A DNA stretch of 64,000 nucleotides from an uncultured Cohaesibacter sp. Lineage in GTDB: Bacteria; Pseudomonadota; Alphaproteobacteria; Rhizobiales; Cohaesibacteraceae. Below the pieces are notes generated by a model, which was given only the letters and a program-made list of their open reading frames with translations, was not told the DNA's origin and searched no databases. Each line of letters begins with the position of its first letter. Within the stretch, counting starts at the first letter, position 1. Shown piece by piece: positions 37,348 through 44,815 of this stretch. The stretch is from contig NZ_OY759868.1 of the NCBI RefSeq assembly GCF_963662805.1, positions 62,001 to 126,000 of the forward strand, written 5' to 3'. The translations under genes were made by a program, and so were the position numbers.

Positions 37348-37465
37348 CTGGTCCCGCCTTGAAACGCGATTTACGCCACTCGTTCGACCGCAATTTGCGG
37401 TGCCGCTTCGAACACCAGAAAAATTCAGGTCATTGCAAAAGACACGATTTTTCAGGGCACCTTCA

Positions 37466-37490
37466 TGGGATACCATGGGATCATATGGGC
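37466..37490. promoter_or_regulatory. MraZ operator: three TGGG repeats with 10-bp period
   Basis: On the plus strand TGGGA, TGGGA and TGGGC start at 37466, 37476 and 37486, exactly one helical turn apart. MraZ is known in E. coli to bind three TGGGN direct repeats separated by five bases in front of mraZ. The array is 119-143 bases upstream of the mraZ start. Confidence 0.8.
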
Positions 37491-37495
37491 GTCAA
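37473..37495 (-). promoter_or_regulatory. Candidate mraZ promoter overlapping the MraZ operator
   Basis: On the minus strand TTGACG (37495-37490) and TATCCC are separated by 17 bases, which fits a sigma-70-type promoter with a weak -10. The MraZ repeats lie inside the spacer and -10 box, so bound MraZ would block RNA polymerase. Inferred from sequence only. Confidence 0.4.
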
Positions 37496-38160
37496 CGGAT
37501 TCCCATGGAGTCGTCGCAAAAGGCGTTTCAACGAGAATTGTAATAAATTCATAGTTAACAGAGAGTTACGTAGAAGCCGCGATTCGCCCTCTCCCGCATT
37601 CTCAACAGCTTTGGGATAACTCGGTGGATACAACTTCCGATGCTTGACAGCGCCTACTCAGATTACGCGTTGAGATTCGTTTCAGATCAGGACAAAAAGC
37701 GCTCGAGCAGGACCACTCGGTGAAGTGGCAAGTATTGTACCCGGATGTATCGGAGTGCCGCTGTCAAAGCGACAGATACCCCCTGTCTATTTCAGCTCAT
37801 TCGACCAGTGTGTCGCGGATATTTCACTGTGTGCAGGCGCAATAGCTCAGAGCAGCAGCTTAGCCACCGCCCACAAGCCTTCATTGTCTGACACATCTGA
37901 AGATCAGCCCAACCTATAGGTCCAGAAAACTGAATATAAGAACTATCCGGGACGAAGAGCTTCAGGAAAGAACATAATTCGACAGATGTCTGGCGATCTT
38001 CTCGATCGCAACAAAGTACAAATGGCGCCGGCTCAGATGTTCGAAAATCAATCCCGAATGAGACCGAAGACTTCGCCCCAACAATCTGCTTTTGGGCCCT
38101 GAAGACTTAATCATCAAAAACAGGAAATCACGCCATTTAGTCACTTTTCCTGACAGACTG

Positions 38161-38201
38161 ACCAAAATAGGTGTTTTTCCTAATAATTAACCAAATTTGG
38201 T
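38161..38201. promoter_or_regulatory. Two similar dyad boxes upstream of the usp operon
   Basis: ACCAAAATAGGT (38161-38172) and the perfect palindrome ACCAAATTTGGT (38190-38201) are 29 bases apart, about 135-175 bases upstream of the usp start. The shared ACCAAA...GGT pattern suggests two binding sites of one dimeric regulator, which is not identified. Confidence 0.4.
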
Positions 38202-38336
38202 CCCAAAGACCTGACAAAAAATTTAAACTGATAGTTGTAAGGCGGAAGTTCAAGTGGGGATCAGAACAGCCTTGACCCCAGCCGTTTCGGCGGTCGTCTT
38301 GTTCAGGGCTAAGCCAACATAACGAAAGTTTCTAAA

Positions 38337-38783
38337 ATGACTTCAAAATTGGTTATTGGGCTGGATGGGCAATCGTCTGGTCAGCGCGCACTCACCTATG
38401 CGCAAGAGCTGGCTGCTAAACTTGGATCCTGTGAGCTTCTGGTCACCTATGTGATCGAATGGTCACCCTTCTCCTTCCAAACTCCGGAAGAAAACGAGCA
38501 GCGTCACAAGCGTCGCACTCAGGAAATCGACACCGCGATGGAGCGGGTCGTCACCCCCGCAGTCGCGGCACTCACCGAAGCTGGCATCAGTGCACGCGGC
38601 ATCGTGCGGCACGGCAATGTTGCAGACACGCTGATTGATGTCGCCGAAGAGGAAGGTGCCGATCAGATCATCGTCTCTCGCTCCAGCGAAGACGGTCTGG
38701 CCAAACGCCTGTTCGGCAGTTCGACCGCCAATCTGGTCATGCATGCAACCGTCCCAGTCACTGTGGTCAATCCCGGAGTTTAA
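38337..38783 (+). CDS. Universal stress protein, UspA family
   Basis: A 148-residue cytoplasmic Usp domain. It begins KLVIGLDGQSSGQRALTYAQEL and has the HGNVADTLIDVAEEEGADQIIVS strand-helix typical of the family. The nucleotide-loop region (SSEDGLAKRLFGSSTANLV) keeps the second GS element but not the full G-x2-G pattern, so ATP binding is uncertain. The symporter gene starts four bases after its stop codon, so the two are almost certainly one operon and functionally linked. Confidence 0.88.
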   Translation: MTSKLVIGLDGQSSGQRALTYAQELAAKLGSCELLVTYVIEWSPFSFQTPEENEQRHKRRTQEIDTAMERVVTPAVAALTEAGISARGIVRHGNVADTLIDVAEEEGADQIIVSRSSEDGLAKRLFGSSTANLVMHATVPVTVVNPGV

Positions 38784-38787
38784 TCAT

Positions 38788-40344
38788 ATGCAGTTGTTTT
38801 TTAAATTCGCGTCCTTTCTGACCGTAGCTCTGATGACGGCACTCGCGGCTTCTGGCGTGGCAAACGCGCAGGAAGCCATGTCCATCGATGCCAAGGTCAA
38901 TGAAATCTTTGCCACCGCAACAGGCCCCTTCGTCAACCTGATCTTCGCCCCCATTCCGGGCACCAGTTTTCCCTGGATCGTCATGTGGCTGGTGATCGCG
39001 GCCACCATTTTCACGCTCTATTTTTCCTTTGTTCAATTTCGCCTCTTCAGCCACGCAATCGCACTCGTCAAGGGTGACTATTCCAACCCAAAGGATGCAG
39101 GTGAAGTCAGCCACTTTCAGGCACTCACCACGGCCCTGTCCGGCACGGTCGGCCTCGGCAACATCGCCGGTGTCGCCGTCGCCGTGGGCATCGGCGGCCC
39201 GGGCGCAACCTTCTGGATGATCCTTGCCGGTCTTTTGGGCATGGCGTCGAAATTCACCGAATGTACCCTCGGCGTGAAATACCGCAACGAATATGAAGAC
39301 GGTTCGGTCTCCGGTGGCCCGATGTATTACATCTCCAAGGGTTTTGCCGAGCGAGGCCTGCCCGGCGGCAAGATCCTCGCCGTTGTCTTCGCCATTTTCT
39401 GTATCCTTGGCGCCTTCGGCGGCGGCAACATGTTCCAGGCCAATCAGGCCCACGCCCAGATTGCTGGCCTTGTCGGTGACTATCCCGGCTGGATCACCGG
39501 CGTGATCTTCGCTGCCGTAGTCTTTGCGGTCATCGTAGGCGGCATCAAATCCATCGCCAGCGTGACGGAGAAGGTCGTTCCCTTCATGGGTATCCTCTAT
39601 GTCGGTGCTGCGATCATCATCCTGATCGTCAATGCGGACAAGATCGGCTGGGCCTTCGGCCAGATCTTTGCCGGAGCCTTCACCGGCCTCGGGATCGCAG
39701 GCGGCTTTGTCGGCGCCCTCATTCAGGGCTTCAAACGTGCAGCCTTCTCCAACGAGGCTGGCGTCGGTTCTGCGGCCATCGCCCACTCTGCCGTGCGCAC
39801 CAATGAGCCCGTCACCGAGGGTGTCGTCTCTCTGCTCGAACCGCTCATTGACACCGTGGTCATCTGCACCATGACGGCGCTGGTCATCACCATTTCGGGT
39901 CAGTTGATCTTTGACCCCGCGACGGGCCAGTATATTCTCGATGGCTCGCGCATCGCCACCGTCGATGGCAACACCGGCGTCGCTCTCACGTCCGCCGCCT
40001 TTGCCTCCTCGATCAGCTGGTTCCCGGTCATTCTGGCCATCGCGGTGATCTTGTTCGCCTTCTCCACCATGATCTCCTGGTCCTATTATGGCCTGAAGGC
40101 ATGGACCTATCTGTTCGGGGAAGGAAAGACCTCAGAACTGGTCTTCAAGCTCATCTTCTGCGCCTTCGTCATCATTGGAGCGGCAGCAAGCCTCGGGCCT
40201 GTGATCGACTTCTCCGACGCGGCAATCTTTGCCATGGCAGTGGTCAACATCACCGGGCTCTATTTCCTGATGGGCATCGTGCGCAAGGAGCTCAATTCCT
40301 ACACCACACGCCTAAAGTCCGGCGAAATCAAGAAATACAAGTGA
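38788..40344 (+). CDS. AGCS family sodium:alanine/glycine symporter
   Basis: A 518-residue polytopic transporter of the alanine-or-glycine:cation symporter family. It contains FQALTTALSGTVGLGNIAGVA, GPGATFWMILAGLLGMASKF, ECTLGVKYR and NEAGVGSAAIAHSA, which are family signatures around the substrate and Na+ sites. An unusual hydrophobic leader ending in GVANAQEA precedes the first family-type segment and resembles a cleavable signal peptide. The ATG at 38788 lies four bases after usp; an overlapping upstream frame is spurious. Confidence 0.92.
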   Translation: MQLFFKFASFLTVALMTALAASGVANAQEAMSIDAKVNEIFATATGPFVNLIFAPIPGTSFPWIVMWLVIAATIFTLYFSFVQFRLFSHAIALVKGDYSNPKDAGEVSHFQALTTALSGTVGLGNIAGVAVAVGIGGPGATFWMILAGLLGMASKFTECTLGVKYRNEYEDGSVSGGPMYYISKGFAERGLPGGKILAVVFAIFCILGAFGGGNMFQANQAHAQIAGLVGDYPGWITGVIFAAVVFAVIVGGIKSIASVTEKVVPFMGILYVGAAIIILIVNADKIGWAFGQIFAGAFTGLGIAGGFVGALIQGFKRAAFSNEAGVGSAAIAHSAVRTNEPVTEGVVSLLEPLIDTVVICTMTALVITISGQLIFDPATGQYILDGSRIATVDGNTGVALTSAAFASSISWFPVILAIAVILFAFSTMISWSYYGLKAWTYLFGEGKTSELVFKLIFCAFVIIGAAASLGPVIDFSDAAIFAMAVVNITGLYFLMGIVRKELNSYTTRLKSGEIKKYK

Positions 40345-40384
40345 CCCTCGCAGCCTGAAACTAACGTCAGGCAGAGAAACATCC

Positions 40385-40407
40385 GAAGTGGCGCTCTGTG
40401 CCACTTC
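40385..40407. terminator. Hairpin between the symporter gene and rnpB
   Basis: GAAGTGGC (40385-40392) and GCCACTTC (40400-40407) form an eight-bp stem with a seven-base loop between two converging transcripts. Neither side has a strong T run, so it is a modest terminator candidate for both. Confidence 0.45.
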
Positions 40408-40431
40408 ACAGCGTTCAAGAGGATAAAAATA

Positions 40432-40818
40432 CCAGTCGGTCTGTAAGCCGGGTTTTGTATGGCAAGGGCCGAAGCCCTCGCGTGGCAACCATTCATCTGG
40501 GACATCCATTGCTGAATGTCTCTAGCAACCCACCCGAATGACTGGCTTGAAAGCAAGCTGGACCGAGGCCCGCGCCATTCCTATTCGGTTTTGCTCCCGG
40601 TGGGGTTTACCCTGCCACCTTCATTGCTGAAGGCGCGGTGAGCTCTTACCTCACCCTTTCACCCTTACCCGATCTCGCGATCAGGCGGTTTGCTTTCTGT
40701 GGCACTTTCCCTAGAGTCGCCTCCGCCGGGCGTTACCCGGCACCGTGCTTTCATGGAGCCCGGACTTTCCTCACCGGATTGCTTTCGCGCGACCGGTGCG
40801 GCTGCCCGACCGACTGGT
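40432..40818 (-). ncRNA. rnpB: RNase P RNA (class A)
   Basis: The catalytic RNA that matures tRNA 5' ends. On the minus strand the ends pair as helix P1 (ACCAGTCGGTC at the 5' end, GACCGACTGG at the 3' end). The conserved core GAGGAAAGTCCGGGCTCC, CACAGAAA, and the 3' motif GGCTTACAGACCGACTGG are all present at the right spacing. Length is about 387 bases. Short reading frames in this stretch are spurious. Confidence 0.96.
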
Positions 40819-40849
40819 GAGAGGGACCTAAGCTTTTCCGGCCATCAGG

Positions 40850-42343
40850 TCAAGGGGTCTCGTCAGACAGGATCCGGGCAATCCGTTCCACCCCCTTCTT
40901 GATTTCATCGACATCCGACGCCGCATAGCCCAGAAACAGCCCCTGCTGCGGCTTCCACGCACCTGACCAGTAGAGCGAGGACAAGGCCGAACATTCCATC
41001 CCCTCTCGCGTCAACCGGTCAGCAAGAAGGCTGTCTGTCCACCCCGCTTTGAGGCAGGCATCCGTCAACAAGGCAGGCATCTGGATGCCGCCTTCGGGGT
41101 AAACCGGCTTGAGAAACGGGCCACAGGTCTCCAAAAGGGCGTCATACAGCGCATCGCGTCGCTCGCGATACACCCGGGTCATTTCGCGCAAATAGGCCTT
41201 GAAATGCCCCTCCTCAAGAAAGCTCGCCAGAGCCAACTGGGTCGTATGAGACGGCACGGCACCGGTGTTGCGCAGGCCAAAGCCGAATGGCTCGACAAGG
41301 GCCGGAGGCAGGATCAGATAAGCCACCCGCAGCGACGGCATGAAGGACTTGGCAAAGGTGCCCATGTAGATCACAAGCCCATTGCGATCGAGCCCCTGCA
41401 AGCAAGAAATCGGAGCACCGGAGAAATGGAATTCGCTGTCATAATCGTCCTCGAGCACAAAAGCCCCATGAGAGGCGGCAAATTCGAGCAGGGACAGACG
41501 GTCTTCAAGCGGCATCACCCGTCCGGTGGGAAACTGATGCGACGGCGTGGCATAGATCAGCCGGGGCGTCTCTTGTTCCCCGATGCTTTCATGAAGTCTC
41601 TGATAGGTCTGGGGATCGAGAACCGGGATCGGGCGAATGTCCGCATCAAAAGCCTTCAGACAGGCCAGAACCCCGCCATAGCCCGGCTCTTCATGCATGG
41701 CCATGTCCCGAGGCTCCAGCAGCATCCGGGTCACCAGATCCATCGACGCCTGAGCCGACGACAATATTATCACCTGCTCCGGATCCGCGACCACACCCCG
41801 GCTGATGGCCACATGATCGAGAATGGCCCGCTTCAACTCCGGAAGCCCGACATAGTCGTCATAGCCGCCAAGCTCCGGCCTCGACAGCAATTGCCGGGCC
41901 GCACGCCTCAGCAGCCGGGCCCATAGGTCATGAGGGAAGGTGCGCACCTCCGGCAATCCGGTCTGGAAGCAGGAAGGCAGGCGATTGACGGGGCGCTCGT
42001 TGGCGATCAGCCTCCTGCCATGGATGGACAATCGGAGCGGTGCCTTGTTCTGAACCGGATCGACCTTGCGATCCTTCCACCGCACGAACCCGGTCGTCGC
42101 CTTGCTCACCCTCGTGCCGCGCCGACCGTCGGTCTCCAGATACCCCTCAAGGGTGAGCTGCTCATAGGCGGATATCACTGTATTACGCCCCACCCCGAGC
42201 GTGGAGGCGAGTTTGCGGCTCGGGGGAAGTGGCACCCCGGTCGCCAACTTGCTGTCTTCAATCAGACCGCGTAATTGCATAAAAAGCTGGCGCGACAGCC
42301 CCTCATCGCTTGCCCGGTCAAGGGTGATCTGTTCGGCGATCAT
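40850..42343 (-). CDS. MocR/PdxR-type transcriptional regulator
   Basis: A 497-residue fusion of an N-terminal GntR winged helix (PPSRKLASTLGVGRNTVISA) and a class I aminotransferase-like domain. The latter has LEDDYDSEFHFSG, where the aspartate contacts the PLP pyridine, and YMGTFAKSFMPSLRVAYL, where the lysine should form the PLP Schiff base. Such proteins sense PLP or an amino compound and often control a neighbouring divergent gene. The ATG at 42343 has GAGGG six bases upstream; the in-frame TTG at 42355 is less likely. The divergent flavin split-barrel gene is the natural target. Confidence 0.9.
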   Translation of the reverse strand: MIAEQITLDRASDEGLSRQLFMQLRGLIEDSKLATGVPLPPSRKLASTLGVGRNTVISAYEQLTLEGYLETDGRRGTRVSKATTGFVRWKDRKVDPVQNKAPLRLSIHGRRLIANERPVNRLPSCFQTGLPEVRTFPHDLWARLLRRAARQLLSRPELGGYDDYVGLPELKRAILDHVAISRGVVADPEQVIILSSAQASMDLVTRMLLEPRDMAMHEEPGYGGVLACLKAFDADIRPIPVLDPQTYQRLHESIGEQETPRLIYATPSHQFPTGRVMPLEDRLSLLEFAASHGAFVLEDDYDSEFHFSGAPISCLQGLDRNGLVIYMGTFAKSFMPSLRVAYLILPPALVEPFGFGLRNTGAVPSHTTQLALASFLEEGHFKAYLREMTRVYRERRDALYDALLETCGPFLKPVYPEGGIQMPALLTDACLKAGWTDSLLADRLTREGMECSALSSLYWSGAWKPQQGLFLGYAASDVDEIKKGVERIARILSDETP

Positions 42344-42390
42344 ATTGGCCCTCAAAACTTTTGTCTTTTGGATCTGTATTTAGAGCCAAT

Positions 42391-42408
42391 TCTTGACCAT
42401 GATCAAGA
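42391..42408. promoter_or_regulatory. Inverted repeat in the MocR/flavin-protein intergenic region
   Basis: TCTTGA (42391-42396), six bases, TCAAGA (42403-42408) form a perfect dyad between the two divergent starts, about 48 bases from the regulator start. It is a candidate operator for the MocR protein. Confidence 0.45.
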
Positions 42409-42549
42409 CCAACAGTTGAAGCGACCCGCTTCAACGCCCACCGCGCCGCCTCAAAGCCATTAGGCTAGGCACAATGTTGCGCGCGGAAACTAACCATATA
42501 TTTGTCACTCGGCTCATCGGGTCGGGTGGAAAAATGCGTTAAAAAGACC

Positions 42550-43224
42550 ATGACTGACAAGCAAAAGACCTCTGGCGACTTCCCCGTTTCTTCTCTCAAC
42601 AAAGTCCGCGTTACTAAGCGCGCCACCTATGACGTCGACACGGTCCACGCCATTCTGGATGAGGGCATATTGGCGCACGTGGCGTTTGCCGACGAGGGCA
42701 ACCCGATTGTCCTGCCCATGGTCTATGGCCGCATTGGCGATCAGCTCTACATCCATGGGGCCAAGGCTACCCGGATGTTCAAGAAGCTGAAGGTTGGTAT
42801 CCCCGCGTGTGTCAACGTCACCATTGTCGACGGTCTGGTCGTGGGGCGCGCTGCCTTCCATCACTCGATGAATTTTCGCTCCGTCAACATCCATGGCACC
42901 GCTCGTCTCGTAGAAGATGAGCAGGAAAAATATGACGCACTCGTCGCCATCACCGACCATCTGGCACCGGGGCGCTGGGATGAAACACGAGAGATGACGA
43001 AGAAGGAAGCCAACGCAACGTCCGTCATTGCTCTCACCATCGAGACAGCTGCCGCCAAATGCCGCGCTGGCATGCCCATCGATGACGAGGAAGATTACGG
43101 TCTAGATCATTGGGCAGGCATCGTCCCGATCACGACCGCATACGGCCAACCAATCGATGATGCCCGCCTCAAGGACGGGGTGCCGGTTGCCAAAAGCATT
43201 GCCAAGCTGACCAGTCGCAAGTAG
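42550..43224 (+). CDS. Pyridoxamine 5'-phosphate oxidase-like FMN-binding protein
   Basis: A 224-residue protein of the FMN-binding split-barrel superfamily. The N-terminal region (RATYDVDTVHAILDEGILAHVAFAD), the strand GDQLYIHGAKATRMFKKLK, and FRSVNIHGTARLVED fit the family of proteins that flank MocR regulators. True PdxH residues are not evident, so the reaction is not known. Divergent from the MocR gene and ended by the hairpin at 43331-43362. Confidence 0.82.
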   Translation: MTDKQKTSGDFPVSSLNKVRVTKRATYDVDTVHAILDEGILAHVAFADEGNPIVLPMVYGRIGDQLYIHGAKATRMFKKLKVGIPACVNVTIVDGLVVGRAAFHHSMNFRSVNIHGTARLVEDEQEKYDALVAITDHLAPGRWDETREMTKKEANATSVIALTIETAAAKCRAGMPIDDEEDYGLDHWAGIVPITTAYGQPIDDARLKDGVPVAKSIAKLTSRK

Positions 43225-43330
43225 GCGTGGTGGGGACAATCGGGGGACATGTCAGTCTCACTTGATCTGGCACCAGCTTGATCGTCTGCAACCGAGGCCT
43301 ATCTGGTTTCCGGTTGCAGACACCAACAAG

Positions 43331-43362
43331 AAACGCCCGCGGAAAACACTCCGCGGGCGTTT
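43331..43362. terminator. Strong bidirectional terminator
   Basis: AAACGCCCGCGG (43331-43342) and CCGCGGGCGTTT (43351-43362) pair perfectly over 12 bp with an eight-base loop. It lies between two converging genes and can end both transcripts. Confidence 0.85.
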
Positions 43363-43389
43363 GCGTGTCAGATCTGGTCCGGAATTGCC

Positions 43390-44253
43390 TTACATCTTGC
43401 CGCCATAGACGGGGAAGATGCTCGCATCGCCATAATCCTTGATGCGATCAGTGTTTTTCAGGACATCCATATCCGCATCGGAAATCTGAAAATCCACATC
43501 GGCGTTGGATTTCATGTGATCCGGATTGGCGGTTTTTGGCAGCGGCAGCAGACCAAGCTGCAGGCAGTAGCGAATGCAGAGCTGCGGAACGCTGACGCTG
43601 TATTTGGCAGCAATCTGAGCGATTTTCTCGTTGCCGAGGATCTTGCCATGAGCAACCGGAGAATAGGCCTCGACCAGAATGCCCTTGCTCTGGGAATAGT
43701 CGATCAGATCGAACGGCGTGTTGCTGACGTGTGCAAGGATCTGGTTGATCATCGGTTTAATCCGAGTATTCTCCAACAGATTGTCGAGGTCGACTTTCTC
43801 AAAGTTGGAAACGCCAATTGCGCGGATCTTGCCAGCTTCATAGGCTTCTTCAAGGGCACGCCATGCTTCAAGGTTGCCTTGGAAAAAGCGATTCTCACCC
43901 GCAAAATCGCCCCACGGCTGCGGGCTGTGAATGATCATCAGGTCAATATAGTCAAGGCCCAGCGTTTCAAGCGAGCCATCGATGGCGGCCTTGGCACCCT
44001 CATAGTCCTTGTGCGACGCATCGAGCTTCGTCGTCACAAACAACTCTTTGCGTGCGATGTCCGTGTTGCGGATGGCTTCGCCAACACCGCGCTCGTTGGC
44101 ATAGGCTTGAGCGGTATCGATATGGCGGTAACCGAGCTTCAGGGCTGCATCAACAGCGGCAGCGACTTCGCTGTCATCGATCATCCAGGTACCAAGCGCC
44201 AGTTTCGGAATCTCCACACCATTGGAGAGCGTAAAGGTTTCTTGCAAAATCAT
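43390..44253 (-). CDS. Aldo/keto reductase
   Basis: A 287-residue NADPH-dependent oxidoreductase with the (beta/alpha)8 AKR fold. The catalytic tetrad can be placed: Asp and Tyr in HIDTAQAYANE, Lys in FVTTKLD, His in LMIIHSPQP. IRAIGVSNFEKVDLDNLL is the second AKR signature. The ATG at 44253 has GAGG six bases upstream and is preferred to the ATG at 44265. Substrate unknown; closest in style to 2,5-diketogluconate/methylglyoxal reductases. Confidence 0.9.
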   Translation of the reverse strand: MILQETFTLSNGVEIPKLALGTWMIDDSEVAAAVDAALKLGYRHIDTAQAYANERGVGEAIRNTDIARKELFVTTKLDASHKDYEGAKAAIDGSLETLGLDYIDLMIIHSPQPWGDFAGENRFFQGNLEAWRALEEAYEAGKIRAIGVSNFEKVDLDNLLENTRIKPMINQILAHVSNTPFDLIDYSQSKGILVEAYSPVAHGKILGNEKIAQIAAKYSVSVPQLCIRYCLQLGLLPLPKTANPDHMKSNADVDFQISDADMDVLKNTDRIKDYGDASIFPVYGGKM

Positions 44254-44815
44254 ATTGGGCCTCATTTATTCTTGTGTTGTCGAGTAAGGTTCGGGTCATC
44301 TCAGGCCTTCTGACCGGATGACGGGGATCGGTCGCGGCATCTGTCCAAGACCAACTTGAGACAGGTTCAAGACAGCCCAAAGACCAAAGCGAATTCATCG
44401 GTCTTCAAAGCGCAGGCGACATCGTCCCTAACCACTGCGCTCAATGTAGCGGCTCTAAACGCCACTTATAATCTAATAAAAATCGAAAGCACTCATGAGC
44501 CCAGCTCATGAATTGACCGTTCCTGCGAAACAAAAAATCAATCGGGAAAGGCTTGAAAAGAAACAGGTGGTTTCACGCAAGTGCGCAATCGCACCAACAA
44601 GGCCCGCTTCAAGTTTCAGAATATTTTATTCGGAAATAAATAAAACAAAGTCGACATCAACGATGTATTACACAACATTGAACAATAAAATCAAAACAAG
44701 CAACGAGATAAATACTTCTGATTCACCAACAATAAACCAGTCTTTAATTGGTTTGATTGAGAATATTTTCTAATAGCACCAACCACAGGTGTACCCCCAT
44801 GGCACGAGGTATGAA
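44254..44815. other. AT-rich intergenic region upstream of the chemoreceptor gene
   Basis: About 560 bases without a convincing gene. A frame of 92 codons at 44495-44773 is open, but it is low-complexity, has no ribosome binding site and resembles nothing. The base composition is clearly more AT-rich than the flanking genes. A dyad at 44493-44511 is listed separately. Confidence 0.5.
44493..44511. promoter_or_regulatory. Perfect inverted repeat TCATGAGC-CCA-GCTCATGA
   Basis: Eight-base arms with a three-base spacer lie about 305 bases upstream of the chemoreceptor start and 240 bases upstream of the reductase start. This could be an operator or small hairpin; no partner is identified. Confidence 0.35.

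Larger units (their letters stand above)
37348..38336. other. Long divergent intergenic region between mraZ and usp
   Basis: Nearly 1 kb without a convincing gene separates the dcw cluster from the stress-protein operon. It holds the MraZ operator at the left and paired ACCAAA-type boxes at the right. The middle (about 37600-38150) shows nothing I can name; short frames there have no ribosome binding site and no recognisable product. Confidence 0.5.

Noticed and set aside
37466..37490. Considered a CRISPR or satellite-like repeat because of the regular 10-bp period
   Set aside because: Only three units with a five-base core; position before mraZ identifies it as the MraZ operator.
37962..38165. 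67-codon minus-strand frame between mraZ and usp
   Set aside because: No ribosome binding site and no recognisable product; composition matches non-coding spacer.
40638..40902. Short plus-strand frames near 40.7 kb
   Set aside because: They lie within the RNase P RNA gene, which explains the sequence.
44495..44773. Open frame of 92 codons upstream of the chemoreceptor gene
   Set aside because: Low-complexity, Asn/Thr/Ser/Lys-rich product, no ribosome binding site, no recognisable family, and it lies in a distinctly AT-rich spacer.
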